Below, in pieces: positions 1 through 6,490 of a stretch of 6,867 bases of DNA. Position numbers and translations under genes: made by a program. Positions within the stretch are counted from its first letter, which is position 1. Each line of letters starts with the position of its first letter. The notes below the pieces were generated by a model. That model was not told where the DNA came from. It did not search any database and saw only the letters and a program-made list of their open reading frames with translations. Source of the stretch: Lysobacteraceae bacterium (lineage in GTDB: Bacteria > Pseudomonadota > Gammaproteobacteria > Xanthomonadales > Xanthomonadaceae). The stretch covers positions 1 to 6,867 of the forward strand of contig JAQGOI010000191.1 in NCBI GenBank assembly GCA_028293685.1. Direction: 5' to 3'.

Positions 1-1184
1 CGCCGGCAACATCCTGCGATGTCGTGATCGTCGGCGGCGGCGCTGCCGGGCTGATGTGCGCACTGATCGCGGGCCGGCGCGGGCGTCACGTGATCGTGCT
101 CGAGCGCGCCAATCGCGTCGGCAAGAAGATCCTGATGTCCGGCGGCGGGCGCTGCAATTTCACCAATACCGGCACGTCGCCGGCACGTTTCCTCTCAGCC
201 AACCCGCACTTCTGCAAATCGGCGCTGGCGCGTTATACGCCGGACGATTTCGTCGCGATGGTCGAGCGTCATGGCATCGCCTACCACGAGAAGGAACTCG
301 GCCAACTGTTCTGCGACGTATCGTCAAAGCAGATCGTGAAGATGCTCCTGGATGAATGTGCCGCAGCGGGCGTACGGGTCGAGACCAGCTGTACGATCCA
401 GGGCGTTCAATCCCACGATGGCGGGTTCGAACTGTCCACCACGCGCGGGCCGATGCATGCGCCGGCGCTCGTGATCGCTACTGGCGGCCTGTCGATCCCG
501 AGCATGGGCGCAAGCGGTTTCGGCTACGACATCGCGCGCCAGTTCGGCCACACGGTATTGCCAACCCGCGCCGGGCTGGTTCCACTCACGCTCAGCGGCA
601 CGCACCAGGAGCGGCTTGCCGACCTCAGCGGCGTCGCGGTGGAAGTCGAGGCGCGCTGCAACGACACGCATTTCCGCAACGCGATGCTGATCACGCACCG
701 CGGCGTCAGTGGCCCCGCGATCCTGCAGATATCGTCCTACTGGAGTCCTGGCGATCTTCTGCTGCTCGATCTGATGCCCGGAACCGACGCGCTTGCGGCG
801 CTGCGCGCTGCGCGGGTCGAACGTCCCGATGCGGAACTGAAGACCATCCTCGGTGAATGGCTGCCAAAGCGTTTTGCGCAGCGCCTGTGCGACGCCTGGT
901 TTGCCAACCGGCCAATGAAGCAGTACGACCCGCCGGAGCTGCAGGCTATCGCGCAAGGACTGTCCGCATGGCCGCTGGTGGCCAGCGGAACCGAAGGCTA
1001 TCGCACCGCCGAGGTCACCCTGGGTGGCGTCGACACCAATGAACTTTCATCGACATCCCTGCAGGCGCGCCGCGTTCGCGGCCTGCACTTCATCGGCGAG
1101 GTCGTCGACGTCACGGGATGGCTCGGCGGATACAACTTCCAATGGGCCTGGGCTTCGGGTCATGCCGCCGGAATGGCCGTCTGA
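1..1184 (+). CDS. HI0933/YhiN-family NAD(P)/FAD-dependent flavoprotein (5' end outside window)
   Basis: Predicted FAD-binding oxidoreductase of the HI0933-like family (E. coli YhiN, BaiN-type proteins); the physiological substrate of most members is unknown. The reading frame is open from the first complete codon at position 3 (P-A-T-S-C-D-V-V-I-V...), so the GTG at 24 is an internal Val of the first beta strand and the true start lies just upstream. About 393 residues are visible, close to the usual length of roughly 400, so only a few are missing. Visible motifs: the dinucleotide-binding GGGAAG (nt 33-50), the family signature SGGGRCNFTN (nt 138-167), ATGGLSIPSMG in the middle, and the C-terminal FAD-contacting segment VTGWLGGYNFQWAWASG, including GGYNFQWA (nt 1125-1148). 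No signal peptide or membrane segment is visible, so it is probably cytoplasmic. The family call is firm; no reaction can be assigned from sequence. Confidence 0.93.
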   Translation, partial: PATSCDVVIVGGGAAGLMCALIAGRRGRHVIVLERANRVGKKILMSGGGRCNFTNTGTSPARFLSANPHFCKSALARYTPDDFVAMVERHGIAYHEKELGQLFCDVSSKQIVKMLLDECAAAGVRVETSCTIQGVQSHDGGFELSTTRGPMHAPALVIATGGLSIPSMGASGFGYDIARQFGHTVLPTRAGLVPLTLSGTHQERLADLSGVAVEVEARCNDTHFRNAMLITHRGVSGPAILQISSYWSPGDLLLLDLMPGTDALAALRAARVERPDAELKTILGEWLPKRFAQRLCDAWFANRPMKQYDPPELQAIAQGLSAWPLVASGTEGYRTAEVTLGGVDTNELSSTSLQARRVRGLHFIGEVVDVTGWLGGYNFQWAWASGHAAGMAV

Positions 1185-1199
1185 TCCAGCCCCGCTCAC

Positions 1200-1240
1200 G
1201 TGGTTTCCACAAAACGTTGACAGCTCCATGTGGTTCCATG
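1200..1240 (+). promoter_or_regulatory. Possible promoter/operator region upstream of the KaiC-like gene
   Basis: A perfect TTGACA hexamer lies at 1217-1222 in the gap before the KaiC-like gene. Two near-identical elements flank it: GTGGTTTCCAC (1200-1210, an 11-bp palindrome around TTT) and GTGGTTCCA (1230-1238). Their starts are 30 bp apart, about three helical turns. No convincing -10 hexamer stands 16-18 bp downstream of TTGACA (GCGCCT at the 17-bp spacing), so a standard sigma-70 promoter is doubtful. The arrangement could be a regulated promoter with paired operator half-sites, or chance. The evidence is positional and motif-based only. Confidence 0.25.
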
Positions 1241-1251
1241 CGCCTCTGCGT

Positions 1252-1268
1252 GGCCGTTGTTCGCGGCC
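1252..1268 (+). other. GC-only hairpin in the leader of the KaiC-like gene
   Basis: GGCCG (1252-1256) and CGGCC (1264-1268) can pair around a 7-base loop, ending 26 bases before the ATG at 1295. No T-tract follows, so it is not a Rho-independent terminator. It could be a leader structure or simply chance in GC-rich DNA. Confidence 0.15.
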
Positions 1269-1294
1269 CTCATCAAGCCATCCACTGGAGCCTC

Positions 1295-2806
1295 ATGCCC
1301 GATCCTTCCATCGCGCCGCGCGCGTCCGTCAGCACGGGAATTGCCGGCCTGGACGCCGTGCTCGGCGGCGGCCTCACTCCCGATCGCCTGTACCTGGTCG
1401 AAGGCGTCCCCGGCGCGGGAAAGACCACGCTGGCGATGCAGTTCCTCCTCGATGGCGCCGCTCGCGACGAAACCGTCCTCTATGTGAGCCTGTCCGAAAC
1501 CCTCTCCGAACTACGCGAAGTTGCCCAGTCGCACAACTGGTCGCTCGCAGGAGTGAATATCCATGAACTCTCGACGACGGATCAGAACCTCAACCCCGAC
1601 GAGCAGTACACGATGTTCCACCCGTCGGAAGTCGAACTGAGCGAAACGATCCAGTCGATCCTGCGCGAGGTCGATCGCCTGAAGCCGACGAGGCTGGTGT
1701 TCGATTCACTGGCGGAGTTGCGCCTGCTGGCGGGATCTCCACTGCGCTATCGCCGCCAGGTACTCGCACTCAAACAGTATTTCAGTGGGCATGGCTGCAC
1801 GGTGCTGTTGCTCGACGACAGTGCGATCAGTGAATATGGATTGCACGTCCATACGATCGTGCACGGCGTCGTCTCGCTGGATCAACTCAACCCCGAATAT
1901 GGCGGCGACCGCCGTCGATTGCGCGTCAGCAAATATCGCGGACGGCGGTTTCGCGGGGGCTTCCACGACTACCACATCCTCACAGGCGGCCTTGCGGTAT
2001 TTCCGCGCCTTGTCGCCGCCGAGCATCGCCGCGAAACCGCGCACGAGACAGTGAGCAGCGGCCTGCCTGCGCTCGATGCGCTGCTCGGTGGTGGACTGGA
2101 TCGCGGGACCAGCACCCTGGTGGTCGGTGCGGCTGGAACCGGCAAATCGTCACTGGTGACGCACTTCATGATGGAGGCCGCGAACCGCGGTGAACGCTCC
2201 ATGCTGTTCGCCTTCGACGAAAGCATCCATTCGCTGGTCACTCGCTCCAGGAGCATCGGGTTCGACGTCGAAACCCACATCGCGTCCGGACTCATCAAGG
2301 TACAGAGCGTCGATCCGGCCGAACTGCTGCCCGGTGAATTCGCCCAGGCCATCCGCGACGCTGTCGAGAACGACGGCGTCCGTGTCGTCGCGATCGACAG
2401 CCTCAACGGCTATCTCAACGCGATGCCCGAAGAGCGCTTCATGATCGTGCAACTGCATGAACTGCTCACCTACCTTGGCCAGCTCGGCGTGGTCACCCTG
2501 CTGGTAAGCACGCAGCCAGGGTTGATCGGCCCGATGGCACAGGGCGTGGACGTGAGCTACATCGCCGATGGCGTGATCCTGATGCGGTATTTCGAAGCAC
2601 GCGGTGAAGTGCGCCAGGCGATCTCGGTGCTGAAGAAGCGTACCGGTGCGCACGAACGATCCATTCGCGAAATCAGGGTGAGCCGCGATGGCATCGCCAT
2701 TGGCGAGCCGCTGCGTGAATTCCAGGGAATCCTGACCGGCGTGCCGCAGGAGCGCCAGATCGGCGCGGATGACCACGTCGTCGCGCGGGAGCACGCGGGC
2801 GCGTGA
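1295..2806 (+). CDS. KaiC-family two-domain RecA-like ATPase (often annotated circadian clock protein KaiC)
   Basis: A 503-residue cytoplasmic ATPase with the tandem-domain layout of KaiC (cyanobacterial KaiC is about 519). Domain 1 spans residues ~11-250: Walker A GVPGAGKTT (37-45, Lys43), Walker B LVFDS (Asp137). Domain 2 spans ~253-485: Walker A GAAGTGKSS (278-286, Lys284), Walker B VVAIDS (Asp368). At the place of the paired Glu of KaiC, domain 1 has Ser67-Glu68 and domain 2 has Asp308-Glu309. At the place of the KaiC phosphorylation pair Ser431/Thr432 it has Ser421-Tyr422. The ATG at 1295 is chosen because GGAG stands 4 bases upstream and domain 1 begins directly after; the frame opens upstream at 1118 but that would overlap the preceding gene and adds non-homologous sequence. 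The stop overlaps the start of the kinase gene, arguing for coupled expression and joint function. It belongs to the KaiC-like ATPases found outside cyanobacteria; a timekeeping role is not shown. Role as signalling partner of the kinase is inferred. Confidence 0.93.
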   Translation: MPDPSIAPRASVSTGIAGLDAVLGGGLTPDRLYLVEGVPGAGKTTLAMQFLLDGAARDETVLYVSLSETLSELREVAQSHNWSLAGVNIHELSTTDQNLNPDEQYTMFHPSEVELSETIQSILREVDRLKPTRLVFDSLAELRLLAGSPLRYRRQVLALKQYFSGHGCTVLLLDDSAISEYGLHVHTIVHGVVSLDQLNPEYGGDRRRLRVSKYRGRRFRGGFHDYHILTGGLAVFPRLVAAEHRRETAHETVSSGLPALDALLGGGLDRGTSTLVVGAAGTGKSSLVTHFMMEAANRGERSMLFAFDESIHSLVTRSRSIGFDVETHIASGLIKVQSVDPAELLPGEFAQAIRDAVENDGVRVVAIDSLNGYLNAMPEERFMIVQLHELLTYLGQLGVVTLLVSTQPGLIGPMAQGVDVSYIADGVILMRYFEARGEVRQAISVLKKRTGAHERSIREIRVSRDGIAIGEPLREFQGILTGVPQERQIGADDHVVAREHAGA

Positions 2807-4416
2807 CCAGCGCAGCCACACGCAACCCTGACCAACGCGTGCTGATGCTGCTGGCCACCGCGCGCGACGCGTCGATGACCAGCGACATCCTGGCGCAGGC
2901 CGGCATCGACGCCGAGGCGTGTTCCGGAACGAACCAGCTTGAGTACGACCTCGCAATGGGCGCCGGTGCCGTGCTGGTCTGTGAGGAAGCCCTGGTTTCG
3001 GGGGCGCAGGAGACCTTGGCGCGCCTGGTCGCAGGCCAGCCACGGTGGTCGGATCTTCCCGTGCTTGTACTGACCCGCCGCGGAGCCGATTCACCGGATG
3101 TCGGCGTCGCACTCGAGCAGCTGGGCAACGTCACCCTGCTGGAGCGCCCGCTGCGTCTTGCGACGCTGATCAGCACCGTGCGCACCAACCTTCGGGCCCG
3201 GCAGCGCCAGTACCAGATCCGCGATCAGTTGATCGAACAGGAACTTGCCCGCGCCGAACTGGCGGAGGTCGCCCGCCGCAAGGACGAATTCCTGGCGATG
3301 CTCGCGCACGAACTGCGCAACCCGCTTGCGCCCATCCGCAACGCACTGCATCTGCTCGGAGCCGATGAAAACCTCGATGCACCGTCGCGACGGCCCATAC
3401 GCGCCATGATGGAGCGACAGGTGAACCACATGGTGCGCCTGGTCGATGACCTGGTGGACATGTCGCGCATCTCCCGCGGCACGATCGAACTGCGACGTGA
3501 ACCCACCACCTTGTCTACGGTGATCCGCAATGCCGTGGATTCAAGCGCGCCGCTGGTGGCCGCCGGAAAACACACGTTGACGGTGGATGTCGACGATGGG
3601 CTGACCATCGATGCCGATCCCGTGCGGATCGCGCAGGTCTTCGGCAACCTGCTGAACAATGCCGCCAAGTACGCAGAGCCCGGCGGCCACATCGCGTTGT
3701 CGGCACGACGCGACGACGATGACGTCCTGGTGAGTGTCGTCGACGATGGCATCGGCATCGAGCCCGAAATGCTGCCGCAGGTCTTCGAGCTGTTCACGCA
3801 GGAGCGTCGCGCGCAGCATCGCGCCCAGGACGGCCTTGGAATCGGTCTGACACTCGTGCGCACGCTGGTGGAAATGCACGGCGGCCGCGTCGAGGCCAGC
3901 AGCAAGGGCCGTGGTTGTGGTGCCGAGTTCGTGGTGCGCCTGCCGCTGGCCGTCGACGTCACCGCCCGCGACGCCGCCATCGATCCGACGCGTACAACGC
4001 CCGCCCTGTTGGATTCGCGTATCCGGATCCTCGTCGTCGACGACAATCGCGATGCCGCCAATTCGCTGGGAATGGTGCTGGATGTGTTGCAGGTCGACAA
4101 CCGCATCACCTACAGCGGCGAGGACGCGATTGCGCTTGTGGGCCAGTACGCGCCGGATGCGGTGCTGCTGGATATCGGGATGCCAGGCATGGACGGCTAT
4201 GAGGTCGCCCGCAGGATTCGCCGCGCAGGCAACAAGGATGTGTTGCTGGTTGCCGTCACCGGCTGGAGCCAGGTGGAGGACCGGCACAAATCGTGTGCCG
4301 CTGGCTTCGACCATCACCTGAGCAAGCCGGTCGAGATCGACGGGTTGCAGGCACTCCTTGCAATGGTGTCCGCCGCTGACGACATTCGCCGCGGCCCGAT
4401 GGCGATTGCCCGCTGA
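2803..4416 (+). CDS. Soluble hybrid histidine kinase/response regulator with N-terminal pseudo-receiver
   Basis: A 537-residue sensor kinase that probably relays phosphate from His to Asp. Order of parts: a receiver-like domain (~12-122) with Cys60-Glu61-Glu62 where the phospho-acceptor Asp is expected and Glu-Arg-Pro (114-116) in place of Lys-Pro; a charged, probably coiled-coil linker (~124-160); HisKA with the H-box LAHELRNPLAP (His169); HATPase_c with N-box NLLNNA (282-287), G1 box DDGIGI (314-319) and G2 box GLGIGL (344-349); and a C-terminal receiver (~411-530) with acidic Asp413/414, acceptor Asp457, Thr486 and Lys508, all the residues needed for phosphorylation. No transmembrane segment is visible, so it should be cytoplasmic. 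It starts with GTG at 2803, sharing GTGA with the stop of the KaiC-like gene; translation is probably coupled. There is no DNA-binding output domain, so the output must be another protein. The KaiC-like ATPase is the obvious candidate input partner, by inference from the overlap. Confidence 0.93.
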   Translation: MTSAATRNPDQRVLMLLATARDASMTSDILAQAGIDAEACSGTNQLEYDLAMGAGAVLVCEEALVSGAQETLARLVAGQPRWSDLPVLVLTRRGADSPDVGVALEQLGNVTLLERPLRLATLISTVRTNLRARQRQYQIRDQLIEQELARAELAEVARRKDEFLAMLAHELRNPLAPIRNALHLLGADENLDAPSRRPIRAMMERQVNHMVRLVDDLVDMSRISRGTIELRREPTTLSTVIRNAVDSSAPLVAAGKHTLTVDVDDGLTIDADPVRIAQVFGNLLNNAAKYAEPGGHIALSARRDDDDVLVSVVDDGIGIEPEMLPQVFELFTQERRAQHRAQDGLGIGLTLVRTLVEMHGGRVEASSKGRGCGAEFVVRLPLAVDVTARDAAIDPTRTTPALLDSRIRILVVDDNRDAANSLGMVLDVLQVDNRITYSGEDAIALVGQYAPDAVLLDIGMPGMDGYEVARRIRRAGNKDVLLVAVTGWSQVEDRHKSCAAGFDHHLSKPVEIDGLQALLAMVSAADDIRRGPMAIAR

Positions 4417-4451
4417 CTGCGTGAAACCCGCAGCCGTGATGCACGCATAAT
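4417..4451 (+). promoter_or_regulatory. Inverted repeats and -10-like element between kinase and flavoprotein genes
   Basis: Directly after the kinase stop, CTGCG (4417-4421) and CGCAG (4429-4433) can form a 5-bp hairpin with a 7-base loop; alternatively TGCGTG (4418-4423) can pair with CACGCA (4442-4447). No T-run follows, so an intrinsic terminator is not supported. CATAAT (4446-4451) matches the sigma-70 -10 consensus at five of six positions and lies 21 bases before the ATG at 4473; the only upstream -35 candidate, GTGAAA (4421-4426), is weak and 19 bp away. A promoter for the following gene is plausible but unproven. Confidence 0.3.
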
Positions 4452-4472
4452 GCAGGCCCGTCGCTGCAACAC

Positions 4473-5756
4473 ATGGCCATGTCCGAACCCGGTTGCGTGC
4501 GGCGCGTGGCAATCGTTGGTGGCGGCCCTGCCGGACTGATGGCCGCCCAGGCCGCGCATGACGCCGGCGTCGCGGTCGATGTATTCGAAGCCAAGGGCTC
4601 CGTCGGACGCAAATTCCTGGTTGCCGGCAAGGGCGGGCTCAACCTCACGCATTCCGAACCGCGCGGTGCGTTCGATGCGCGTTATGGCGCGCGTCGCGTC
4701 GCTGTCGCCGACTGGCTCGATGCTTTCGATCCGCAGGCCGTTCGTCATTGGGCACGCGGGCTGGGCATCGAAACCTACGTCGGCAGTTCGGGACGCGTAT
4801 TCCCGCTGGATCGCAAGGCAGCGCCGCTGCTGCGCGGCTGGGTTCGGCGTCTGCGCGATGCTGGTGTGCAGTTCCATGTGCATCACCGCTGGCTCGGCTG
4901 GGACGCACAAAGCCGATTGCGTTTCGATACCCCCGATGGCGAACGCAGTGTCGAATGCGACGCCGTGATCCTCGCGCTGGGCGGTGGCAGCTGGCCACAA
5001 CTGGGCTCCGATGGCGCGTGGGTCGACGTGTTGCGGAAGCGCGGTGTCGATATCGCCGACCTGCAGCCGTCCAACTGCGGTTTCGACATCGGCTGGAGCG
5101 AGCACTTCGCGCGTCGACACGCCGGCGCACCGTTGAAACCGATGATCGCGCACTGGCATAACTCGCAGGGTGAACACGCGCTGCAGGGCGAATGCGTGGT
5201 GACGGCCTCCGGACTGGAAGGCAGCCTGATCTATGCATTGTCGGCGATGCTGCGCGACACCATTGCCACCGAAGGCCATGCCGACTTGCAGCTGGATCTG
5301 GCTCCGGGACGCACGCTGTTGCGCTTGCAGCAAGACCTCGCACGCCCACGCGCAGGGCGCTCGCTGAGCGAGCACCTGCGCCGCCAGGCCGGTATCGATG
5401 GCGCCAAGACCGGGCTGCTGTACGAGATCCTGGGCAGGACGTGTGGCGACGACATGCCTGCGCTCGCCCGATCGATCAAGCGCCTTCCGCTCGCTCTCAA
5501 ACGCCCACGCCCTCTGGTCGAAGCGATCAGCACCGCTGGAGGTGTGCGGCTGGAGGCGACGGACTCCAACCTGATGCTGCAGCCGCAGCCCGGGAAGCTG
5601 CCGGCAGGCGTGTTCTGCGCAGGCGAAATGCTGGACTGGGAAGCGCCAACCGGCGGCTACCTGCTCACTGCCTGCTTCGCCAGCGGCTTGCGCGCCGGTA
5701 ACGCCGCCGCGCGATGGCTCACGTCGCAGGCGCAGGCTGATCAACCAGCGGCGTGA
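4473..5756 (+). CDS. TIGR03862 (PP_4765)-family flavoprotein, HI0933-like clan
   Basis: A 427-residue predicted FAD-binding oxidoreductase of unknown substrate. The N-terminal Rossmann motif is GGGPAG (16-21) with Glu39 at the end of the second strand, placed to bind the ADP ribose. The segment AGKGGLNLTHSEP (51-63) occupies the place of the GGGRCNFTN signature of the first flavoprotein here and marks the PP_4765-type subfamily. ALGGGSWPQLGSDG (168-181) and the C-terminal GEMLDWEAPTGGYLLTACFASG (from 384) complete the fold and FAD contacts. Two in-frame starts, ATG 4473 and ATG 4479, are equally possible; neither has a strong Shine-Dalgarno sequence. The gene follows the kinase by 56 bp with a possible promoter of its own, and its 3' end overlaps the convergent trhO by 38 bp. 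No signal peptide or membrane segment is seen. The family call is firm; the function is not known. Confidence 0.92.
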   Translation: MAMSEPGCVRRVAIVGGGPAGLMAAQAAHDAGVAVDVFEAKGSVGRKFLVAGKGGLNLTHSEPRGAFDARYGARRVAVADWLDAFDPQAVRHWARGLGIETYVGSSGRVFPLDRKAAPLLRGWVRRLRDAGVQFHVHHRWLGWDAQSRLRFDTPDGERSVECDAVILALGGGSWPQLGSDGAWVDVLRKRGVDIADLQPSNCGFDIGWSEHFARRHAGAPLKPMIAHWHNSQGEHALQGECVVTASGLEGSLIYALSAMLRDTIATEGHADLQLDLAPGRTLLRLQQDLARPRAGRSLSEHLRRQAGIDGAKTGLLYEILGRTCGDDMPALARSIKRLPLALKRPRPLVEAISTAGGVRLEATDSNLMLQPQPGKLPAGVFCAGEMLDWEAPTGGYLLTACFASGLRAGNAAARWLTSQAQADQPAA

Positions 5757-6468
5757 GTCGTGGATCCAGTGCCAGTCGCGTGTCGAACACGAAGCAGCTG
5801 CCGTCGTAACCGGCGCCGCCGACCTGCTCGAAATAGCCCAGTATTCCGCCGTCGAGTTGCCACACGTTGTCCATGCCATCGCCGCGCATCCAGAGCGCTG
5901 CCTTCTCGCAGCGGATGCCACCGGTGCAGAAGCTGACGACGGTTGCGTCCTCGAGGTGCCCGCGCTGTGCCTGGATCGCATCGGGAAGATCCATGAAATT
6001 GTCGATCGGCAATGTCACGGCACCGGCAAATGTACCCAACGCCACTTCCTCGCGATTGCGCGTGTCCAGCAGCACCAGGCGACGTCCGGAGTCGTCTGTT
6101 CCCTGTCCGATCCAGCGCGCGAGCGTTTCCGGTTCGATTGACGGTGCCCGCCCGGCGAGCGGCGATGCGCCATCGCGACGGAACGCGATGATTTCAGGTT
6201 TCGTCTTGACCTTCAGCTTGGCGAAAGGCTGCGACTGGCTCCAGCTTTCCTTGATTGGCAAACCAGCCAGGCGCGCGTCGACGCACAGGTCACGGAGAAA
6301 CTCCCGCACGCCCGACTCCTCGCCGGCCAGAAACAGGTTGATGCCTTCGGGCGCGATGAGCACGGTTCCGCGCAGTGCGCCGGAGTGCGCCAATGCCTGC
6401 ACACGATCAGCCAGGGCATCGGGCTGTTCGATCGCGACAAATCGGTACGCGGCAATATTGAGGATCAT
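5719..6468 (-). CDS. trhO: tRNA uridine(34) hydroxylase TrhO (rhodanese-related sulfurtransferase family, YceA/UPF0176)
   Basis: TrhO performs oxygen-dependent 5-hydroxylation of the wobble uridine U34 in tRNAs, the first step towards 5-carboxymethoxyuridine-type modifications; this role is known for the E. coli protein. The 249-residue product has an N-terminal domain (~1-95) with the family's RGTVLIAPEGINLFLAG and KVKTKPEI segments, then a rhodanese domain (~128-220) with LLDTRN and the active-site loop FCTGGIRCEK (Cys181, Cys187). A third Cys (225) lies in GSCFVFDTR, typical of the family. It is shorter than E. coli TrhO (about 350 residues) and lacks the C-terminal extension, as do many family members. 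The ATG at 6468 begins the conserved MILNIAAYRF; the frame is open further upstream but that stretch is a shadow of the next gene. The Shine-Dalgarno sequence is weak, and a GTG at 6474 is possible. It starts 22 bp after the small membrane gene, suggesting a shared transcript. Confidence 0.94.
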   Translation of the reverse strand: MILNIAAYRFVAIEQPDALADRVQALAHSGALRGTVLIAPEGINLFLAGEESGVREFLRDLCVDARLAGLPIKESWSQSQPFAKLKVKTKPEIIAFRRDGASPLAGRAPSIEPETLARWIGQGTDDSGRRLVLLDTRNREEVALGTFAGAVTLPIDNFMDLPDAIQAQRGHLEDATVVSFCTGGIRCEKAALWMRGDGMDNVWQLDGGILGYFEQVGGAGYDGSCFVFDTRLALDPRLTPLVDQPAPAT

Positions 6469-6490
6469 GCCCACGCCCGACCGGCCTGCA

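Noticed and set aside
1118..1294. N-terminal extension of the KaiC-like protein by up to 59 residues, including an ATG at 1238.
   Set aside because: It would overlap the end of the first flavoprotein gene, the added sequence does not resemble a KaiC N-terminus, and the ATG at 1295 has GGAG at a suitable distance.
1295..2806. Calling this gene a true circadian clock kaiC.
   Set aside because: The phosphorylation pair and glutamate pairs differ from cyanobacterial KaiC and no kaiA or kaiB is present; only family membership is supported.
4417..4447. Inverted repeats after the kinase gene as a Rho-independent terminator.
   Set aside because: Stems are only 5-6 bp and no T-tract follows, so only a weak secondary-structure feature can be claimed.
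3225..4512. Long minus-strand frames (294 and 323 codons) antisense to the kinase gene, and a 320-codon frame at 2150-3112 antisense to the KaiC-like gene.
   Set aside because: All mirror genes with complete motif sets; their translations are low-complexity (Ser/Arg- or His/Arg-rich), and nothing suggests their own ribosome binding sites.
4314..5981. 555-codon open frame on the minus strand, antisense to the second flavoprotein gene.
   Set aside because: It lies opposite a gene with all family motifs intact and continues antisense into the kinase end and out of frame through trhO. Its translation is Arg-, Gln- and His-rich with no recognisable motif, as expected of a shadow frame in GC-rich DNA.
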